The position numbers were made by a program, and so were the translations under genes. DNA of 6,337 nt from positions 1 through 6,337 of the forward strand of contig CAZPFE010000032.1 of assembly GCA_964585805.1 (NCBI GenBank), given 5' to 3'. The notes beneath the pieces were generated by a model. It did no database searches. It saw only the letters and a list, made by a program, of their open reading frames with translations, and was not told where the DNA came from. Each line of letters starts with the position of its first letter. Positions within the stretch are counted from its first letter, which is position 1. Origin of the DNA: CAYLWZ01 sp964585805. Its GTDB lineage: Bacteria > Patescibacteriota > Minisyncoccia > Minisyncoccales > GWA2-38-27. This document shows positions 1 to 2,628 of the stretch, one piece after another.

Positions 1-80
1 GATTTAATTAGTGAATACAAATTACTTAAAAATTAACTGCTTATTTAATGGTTGCCAAATCAGTTAGCAAATAAACACAT

Positions 81-114
81 AAACCAAAAACCCTCGCTTG
101 AGGGTTTTTGGTTT
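81..114 (-). terminator. Bidirectional intrinsic terminator of rpmB-tRNA-Pro
   Basis: A perfect 15-bp inverted repeat (81-95 with 100-114) encloses a 4-nt loop. Its core is CCCTC paired with GAGGG, followed by five Ts on either strand. It begins 5 nt beyond the tRNA 3' end on the minus strand, so it most likely ends the rpmB-tRNA transcript. The symmetry would also stop plus-strand transcription arriving from the left. Confidence 0.85.
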
Positions 115-118
115 GGTT

Positions 119-189
119 TCGGAGTGCCGGGAGTTGAACCCGGGTCGCACCCACCCCAAGGGTGTATACTACCGTTGTACTACACTCCG
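119..189 (-). tRNA. tRNA-Pro (anticodon GGG)
   Basis: The minus strand folds as a complete 71-nt cloverleaf. The acceptor stem is CGGAGTG with CACTCCG, and the discriminator base is A. The D arm is short (GTAC/GTAT around a 7-nt loop). The anticodon stem CACCC/GGGTG holds loop TTGGGGT, giving anticodon GGG, which reads CCC and CCU. The T arm is CCGGG/CCCGG with loop TTCAACT, and the variable loop has 4 nt. The C1-G72 pair and A73 are typical of bacterial tRNA-Pro. The 3' CCA is not encoded (AAC follows the discriminator), so it would be added by a CCA-adding enzyme. The gene lies 9 nt after the rpmB stop codon, which implies that it is cut out of a shared transcript. Confidence 0.95.
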
Positions 190-198
190 CTTTAATTT

Positions 199-423
199 TT
201 ATTTAGTTTTTGCCATTGCTTTAATACATTTAGTGCACGCTAAAACTCTTTTTCCTTTAAAAGGAATTGCTTTTTTGGGATGTTTTACATCTTTAGGAAT
301 AACTATCCATTGTAAATTTGGATATTTTCTTTTTTTGGTAGTAGGATTATATTTTCCTCTTAATTTTTTAAGTTTCCAGTCCATTCTTGATTTTTTTCCG
401 CAAATTGCGCATTGTTTAGCCAT
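199..423 (-). CDS. rpmB: 50S ribosomal protein L28, two-CxxC form
   Basis: This gene encodes a 74-residue protein of the large ribosomal subunit, read on the minus strand. It begins MAKQCAICGKK and carries the L28 core KRKYPNLQ near residues 32-39, then a basic beta-rich segment and the tail CTKCIKA. Cysteines 5, 8, 63 and 66 form two CxxC pairs, as in the zinc-binding version of L28. The reading frame stays open for 37 more codons upstream, but those residues are AT-rich, low in complexity and unlike L28. The ATG at 421-423 matches the normal family start. There is no clear Shine-Dalgarno sequence. It is followed after 9 nt by tRNA-Pro and a terminator. Length and motifs match L28, so the call is firm. 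Confidence 0.95.
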   Translation of the reverse strand: MAKQCAICGKKSRMDWKLKKLRGKYNPTTKKRKYPNLQWIVIPKDVKHPKKAIPFKGKRVLACTKCIKAMAKTK

Positions 424-433
424 AAATAAACTA

Positions 434-456
434 CAATTACTATTAAATAGCAATTG
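434..456 (-). promoter_or_regulatory. Hairpin in the rpmB 5' leader
   Basis: On the minus-strand RNA this 23-nt element folds into a stem of at least 9 bp with a small loop, 10 nt before the rpmB start codon. The one imperfect position is a G-U wobble in the minus-strand RNA but a C/A mismatch in the plus-strand version. That asymmetry favours a role in rpmB mRNA. It could affect initiation or autogenous control, but no function can be shown from sequence alone. Confidence 0.4.
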
Positions 457-505
457 GAAGATTATTTTATAAAAATTGATATTAGATAATAATTTTATTA
501 TAGTT

Positions 506-534
506 ATATTAACAGCATTTTTATTTTTTTTCAA
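506..534 (-). promoter_or_regulatory. Predicted promoter of rpmB-tRNA-Pro
   Basis: On the minus strand a -35 TTGAAA (529-534) and a -10 TAATAT (506-511) are separated by 17 nt. A TGT immediately before the -10 makes an extended -10 element. Transcription would start near 499, leaving a leader of about 75 nt that contains the hairpin at 434-456. Confidence 0.5.
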
Positions 535-537
535 GTG

Positions 538-546
538 TGATAAAAT
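538..546 (+). promoter_or_regulatory. Possible extended -10 promoter of the site-2 protease gene
   Basis: TGATAAAAT is an extended -10 on the plus strand, about 46 nt before the protease start. The -35 position has only a T-rich match. It lies next to the -35 of the opposing rpmB promoter, so the two polymerases would compete for the site. Chance matches are common in DNA this rich in A and T. Confidence 0.35.
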
Positions 547-592
547 AAAAAAGTGAGGATTAAGAGACTGAGGTAATAAATTAAATTTATTT

Positions 593-1219
593 ATGGAATA
601 TATTTTTTTAATTCTTATTTTTCTTTTCTCTGTTATTATACATGAAGTTGCTCATGGAACGGTTGCTTATTATTTAGGCGATCCAACAGCGAAATATGCT
701 GGACGTTTGAGTTTAAATCCTTTAAAGCATTTAGATCCAATGGGTTCTATTTTTCTTCCTTTATTTTTAGTTTTAATTCATAGTCCTTTTTTAATTGGTT
801 GGGCAAAACCTGTTCCAGTTAATCCTTATAATTTTCGCGACCAAAAATATGGTTCTTTAAAAGTTTCTTTTGCTGGTCCGGCGGCAAATTTAGTTATTGC
901 TTTGTTTTTTGGATTAATTTTAAGATTTATCTCTTTTCCATCATCTTTAATTACTTTAAAAATAATGTTTTCTTATATTGTTTATATTAATCTTTTATTA
1001 GCGGTTTTTAATNNNNNNNNNNATCTTATTCCTATTCCTCCTTTAGATGGTTCCCATATTCTTTTCACTTTTTTACCAGATCATATGATAAGGATAAGGG
1101 TTTTTTTAGAGCAGTTTGGTTTCTTGATTTTATTATTTATTATCTTTTTCTTTTTTCAGTGGATAGTAGCAATTGTTGGGTGGCTTTTTCGTTTATTTTG
1201 TGGCTTTCCTTTGTTTTAA
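593..1219 (+). CDS. Minimal site-2 protease family membrane metalloprotease (M50B)
   Basis: This is a zinc metalloprotease embedded in the membrane, of the short M50B type found across bacteria. The zinc-binding motif HEVAH is at residues 17-21 in the first hydrophobic helix. The family signatures GDPTAKYAGRLSLNPLKHLD (29-48), GWAKPVPVNP (69-78) and SFAGPAANL (92-100) follow. The third zinc ligand is Asp152 in PIPPLDG. Hydrophobic segments lie near 1-25, 50-67, 92-140 and 174-198. There is no PDZ or CBS domain, so substrates cannot be predicted. As written the ORF has 208 codons, but four lie across an N gap; the real protein is probably 204 residues. The ATG is placed directly before the first helix, as is usual for the family. 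GAGG at 570-573 is too far upstream to act as an ordinary ribosome binding site. Confidence 0.93.
   Translation: MEYIFLILIFLFSVIIHEVAHGTVAYYLGDPTAKYAGRLSLNPLKHLDPMGSIFLPLFLVLIHSPFLIGWAKPVPVNPYNFRDQKYGSLKVSFAGPAANLVIALFFGLILRFISFPSSLITLKIMFSYIVYINLLLAVFNXXXXLIPIPPLDGSHILFTFLPDHMIRIRVFLEQFGFLILLFIIFFFFQWIVAIVGWLFRLFCGFPLF
1013..1022. other. Scaffold gap (10 N) inside the protease gene
   Basis: Ten Ns separate GTTTTTAAT from ATCTTATTCC. The family motif at this place is N-L-I-P-I-P-P-L-D-G with no insertion. Removing the Ns plus the following AT (1013-1024, 12 nt) restores it in frame. The two contig ends therefore probably overlap by a few bases, and the gap length is arbitrary. Confidence 0.8.
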
Positions 1220-1364
1220 TTCCTTTGCACGTATAAGTTCAAAAACATATTGGAAAACTTCAAGGTTTATCCCTCTCCCGTCTCCTCCCCTTTTGCATTT
1301 TCTCTTTCCTATATTTTTTCTTTCTATTGCGTGGAGGGAGAGGAATAATCATTTTCTATTATTT

Positions 1365-1390
1365 CTCCTCCCCTCCTCTGGAGGGGGAGG
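1365..1390. repeat. Palindrome type A, copy 1
   Basis: Left arm CTCCTCCCCTCC, loop TCT and right arm GGAGGGGGAGG pair over 10 bp with one bulged base. It is a slightly degenerate copy of the perfect palindrome at 1463-1491. Confidence 0.75.
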
Positions 1391-1418
1391 TTTCTTTAAT
1401 CCCCATCCCCCTCCTTTT

Positions 1419-1449
1419 TCCTCCCCCTTCCCAAAGGGAAGGGGGAGGA
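1419..1449. repeat. Palindrome type B, copy 1
   Basis: Perfect 14-bp inverted repeat, TCCTCCCCCTTCCC with its complement, around loop AAA. It is identical to the copies at 1531-1561 and, as far as the window goes, 6310-6337. Confidence 0.85.
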
Positions 1450-1462
1450 TTTATTCTTTCTC

Positions 1463-1491
1463 ATCCTCCCCCTCCTCTGGAGGGGGAGGAT
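1463..1491. repeat. Palindrome type A, copy 2
   Basis: Perfect 13-bp inverted repeat (ATCCTCCCCCTCC with its complement) around loop TCT. It is followed by the linker at 1487-1513, which recurs at 1579-1605. Confidence 0.8.
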
Positions 1492-1530
1492 TAAGGTGGG
1501 GGAGGTTTTTATTCCCATCCCCCTCCTTTT

Positions 1531-1561
1531 TCCTCCCCCTTCCCAAAGGGAAGGGGGAGGA
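1531..1561. repeat. Palindrome type B, copy 2
   Basis: Identical over 31 bases to the copy at 1419-1449. The upstream flank CATCCCCCTCCTTTT is shared too, so the repeating unit is longer than the hairpin itself. Confidence 0.85.
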
Positions 1562-1610
1562 TTGAAAAATAAAGGGAGAGGATTAAGGTGGGGGAGGTTT
1601 TTATTCTCAT

Positions 1611-1660
1611 CCCCCTCCTCACCTCCCCTTTTCCAGAGGAAAGAGGGGGAGAGGAGGGGG
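1611..1660. repeat. Long imperfect palindrome type C
   Basis: The arms 1611-1634 and 1638-1660 are nearly complementary around an AGA loop, with small offsets. It sits after the second copy of the 27-base linker, where a B palindrome would be expected, and may be a diverged B unit. Confidence 0.6.
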
Positions 1661-1676
1661 AAGAAAGGGAAGGGGG
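1645..1676 (+). other. Potential G-quadruplex motif
   Basis: Four G runs (GGGGG, GGGGG, GGG, GGGGG) are separated by 6, 6 and 2 nt, which satisfies the usual four-tract rule on the plus strand. It competes with the right arm of palindrome C. Folding is not demonstrated. Confidence 0.45.
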
Positions 1677-1769
1677 ATTGAAAGTAAAAAAGGGGAGGAT
1701 TAAGGAGGAGGGGGAGTTTTTTTCTAATCTATCTCGGTTTTTCAAAATGTTATGAATTTATACAAACTC

Positions 1770-1799
1770 TTGACAATATTTTGAAGAGTGTAGTATCAT
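1770..1799 (+). promoter_or_regulatory. Strong promoter of the greA leader
   Basis: A consensus TTGACA (1770-1775) and a TATCAT -10 (1794-1799) are separated by 18 nt, behind an AT-rich upstream stretch. Transcription would start near 1806. This is the best-matching promoter in the window and the only convincing one before the greA-like gene. Confidence 0.75.
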
Positions 1800-1826
1800 A
1801 CATACAGAAACATAGAAGATTAATAT

Positions 1827-1970
1827 ATGGATAATATTCAACTTTCAATCTATTGCCCAATAGAAAAAGCAGTAGCAATGACTGCTAATGCTTTGACTTT
1901 TCCTATTACATCAGTCAAAGGAGGCTGGGCAAAGGGATTGGAGGTTGAATATTATTTAAGCAAAGAATAA
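1827..1970 (+). CDS. Small ORF in the greA leader (47 codons)
   Basis: A complete ORF runs from ATG to TAA. The product starts MDNIQLSIYCPIEK and ends WAKGLEVEYYLSKE, and has no membrane segment. It looks moderately protein-like, with a short strand, a helix-like middle (EKAVAMTANAL) and a GGW turn. I do not recognise it. It overlaps an RNA fold almost exactly: its start codon is partly paired in the A:B helix and its stop follows segment B by about 10 nt. It could be a leader peptide whose translation sets the attenuator, an independent small protein, a remnant of a larger gene, or a chance ORF across a structured RNA. No strong ribosome binding site precedes it (only GAAG at 1815-1818). The codons near segment A show no run of one amino acid, so a classical amino-acid attenuator is not supported. 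Confidence 0.4.
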   Translation: MDNIQLSIYCPIEKAVAMTANALTFPITSVKGGWAKGLEVEYYLSKE

Positions 1971-2036
1971 AGGTCGAAAATTAAAAAGTAAAAAATAATA
2001 TCAATCTCTAATCCCTTTAAGAAAAAGGGATTTTTT
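1829..2036 (+). promoter_or_regulatory. Attenuator-type RNA switch in the greA leader
   Basis: Segment A (1831-1850) pairs with B (1936-1955) over 20 contiguous bp, including two G-U pairs; wobble pairs can extend it to 1829-1957. Inside it, TTGCCC (1853-1858) pairs with GGGCAA (1927-1932). The enclosed region has hairpin AGCAGT/ACTGCT (1868-1873 with 1881-1886) and hairpin CTTTGACT/AGTCAAAG (1891-1898 with 1913-1920). AATAG (1859-1863) could form a pseudoknot with CTATT (1903-1907) in the second loop. B (1931-1957) also pairs with C (1993-2018): 26 bp, two of them G-U, with one bulged A. C in turn supplies the left arm of the terminator at 2010-2036. A:B and B:C cannot coexist, nor can B:C and the terminator, which is the logic of an attenuator or riboswitch. 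A:B should favour termination and B:C should favour greA expression. I match it to no named riboswitch class; ligand or trigger is unknown. Confidence 0.75.
2010..2036 (+). terminator. Intrinsic terminator before greA
   Basis: AATCCCTTT (2010-2018) pairs perfectly with AAAGGGATT (2024-2032) around loop AAGAA, and the T run extends through 2036. It ends 16 nt before the greA-like start codon, so it lies inside that gene's leader rather than after a preceding gene. Its left arm is shared with the alternative B:C helix. Confidence 0.8.
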
Positions 2037-2052
2037 AATCTTTTATTTATAT

Positions 2053-2547
2053 ATGATGAGTAATAATGAAAAAAAATTTTATTTAACAATAAACGGACTA
2101 AAAGAGGTTCAAAATAAATATAATAAATTAAAAATGCTGAAGACGGTAAGAGCGCAGCAAAATTTTCCAGTTATTGAATCAGAGGCGGTTAATTCTGAAT
2201 TTATTGATTTTAGAGAAGATAACGATGTCCTTGAAGCAGAATTATTAGAGTTGGAAAATATTCTTAAACATGCAGAGATAATAAAGTCTTCTTTTAAGAA
2301 AGATAAAGATGTGGTTTATCTTGGTTCAACAGTAGAATTAGAAGAAAGCAATAATCGGGAAGGTAAGAATAAGAAAAATAATCTTAAATTTACAATTGTA
2401 GGAACTTTTGAATCAGATCCTTTTAAAGGGAAAATTAGTAATGAGTCTCCTTTAGGTCAAGCCCTTTTAGGTAGGAGGAAGGGAGAAGAGGTTGATGTTT
2501 TAGGAAAAAGGTATAGAATCAAGAAAATAAAATATGAATTGATATAA
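2053..2547 (+). CDS. greA: GreA/GreB-family transcription elongation factor, atypical tip
   Basis: Gre factors bind in the RNA polymerase secondary channel and stimulate cleavage of backtracked RNA. The protein has 164 residues. The N-terminal coiled coil (about 9-77) starts FYLTINGLKEV and ends ELENILKHAEII, both GreA-like. The C-terminal FKBP-like domain shows LGSTVELE (89-96), IVGTFESDPFKGKISNESPLG (residues 114-134) and ALLGRRKGEEV (136-146). In normal GreA the loop at the coiled-coil tip reads GDLSEN and carries the Asp and Glu needed for cleavage. The aligned segment here is ESEAVN (42-47), so by my alignment both acidic residues are replaced, although Glu42 and Glu44 are close by. It may be a weak cleavage factor or a Gre-like inhibitor such as Gfh1. 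Start: ATG at 2053 or the adjacent ATG at 2056; no Shine-Dalgarno sequence is visible. Expression probably depends on readthrough of the terminator at 2010-2036. Confidence 0.88.
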   Translation: MMSNNEKKFYLTINGLKEVQNKYNKLKMLKTVRAQQNFPVIESEAVNSEFIDFREDNDVLEAELLELENILKHAEIIKSSFKKDKDVVYLGSTVELEESNNREGKNKKNNLKFTIVGTFESDPFKGKISNESPLGQALLGRRKGEEVDVLGKRYRIKKIKYELI

Positions 2548-2574
2548 AATTTGCTTGGTATGTTGGAAATATAT

Positions 2575-2602
2575 TTGACAAGGTAGGTTGGTTTGTTATT
2601 CT
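2575..2602 (+). promoter_or_regulatory. Predicted promoter of the LysM-like protein gene
   Basis: Consensus TTGACA (2575-2580) and TATTCT (2597-2602) are separated by 16 nt. The expected start near 2609 lies between two possible start codons and supports the ATG at 2629 over the TTG at 2593. It would give the downstream genes expression independent of the greA switch. Confidence 0.5.
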
Positions 2603-2628
2603 TAATTAAAGAAGTTAGTTTTATTTGT

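Larger units (their letters stand above)
1265..1720. repeat. Cluster of GC-rich interspersed palindromic repeats
   Basis: This non-coding stretch differs sharply from its AT-rich surroundings and consists of CT-rich and GA-rich blocks. Two palindrome types, A (around CCTC..GGAGG) and B (around CCTTCCC-AAA-GGGAAGG), alternate as A1-B1-A2-B2 and are followed by a longer imperfect palindrome C. Linkers are also repeated: 27 bases at 1487-1513 recur exactly at 1579-1605, and a variant of ATCCCCATCCCCCTCC precedes each B copy. A weaker inverted repeat (1272-1279 with 1336-1343) lies at the left edge. Same-frame ORFs through the cluster are low in complexity and not believable. The organisation resembles REP/BIME-type elements; no transposase is present in the window. 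Confidence 0.85.

Noticed and set aside
98..472. Plus-strand ORF of 124 codons
   Set aside because: It is antisense to tRNA-Pro and rpmB, both well supported on the minus strand, and its product is a hydrophobic low-complexity shadow.
424..534. N-terminal extension of L28 by 37 residues
   Set aside because: The extension is AT-rich low-complexity sequence, covers the predicted promoter and leader, and is absent from the family; the ATG at 421-423 gives the standard L28 N-terminus.
1265..1720. CRISPR array
   Set aside because: The repeats are purine/pyrimidine palindromes with repeated linkers, not regular repeats with unique spacers of constant length, and no cas genes are present.
1173..1745. 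Three ORFs across the GC-rich cluster (1173-1565, 1496-1681 and 1509-1745)
   Set aside because: Their products are runs of Pro, Ser, Gly and Phe produced by palindromic repeats, and the frames overlap each other on both strands.
1827..1970. Reading the A/B inverted repeat as the ends of a small mobile element (MITE)
   Set aside because: The A:B helix needs G-U pairs that are mismatches in DNA, no target duplication is evident, and segment C and the terminator fit an RNA switch better.
1806..2036. Known leader RNAs such as T-box, 6S RNA or SRP RNA
   Set aside because: No T-box consensus, no single long rod with a central bubble, and no SRP GGAA-type apical motif could be found; the downstream gene also does not suggest them.
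2593..2628. TTG start for the LysM-like protein
   Set aside because: It overlaps the predicted -10 region and adds 12 hydrophobic residues before the charged start MEQFNTQKEP; the ATG at 2629 is preferred, though not proven.
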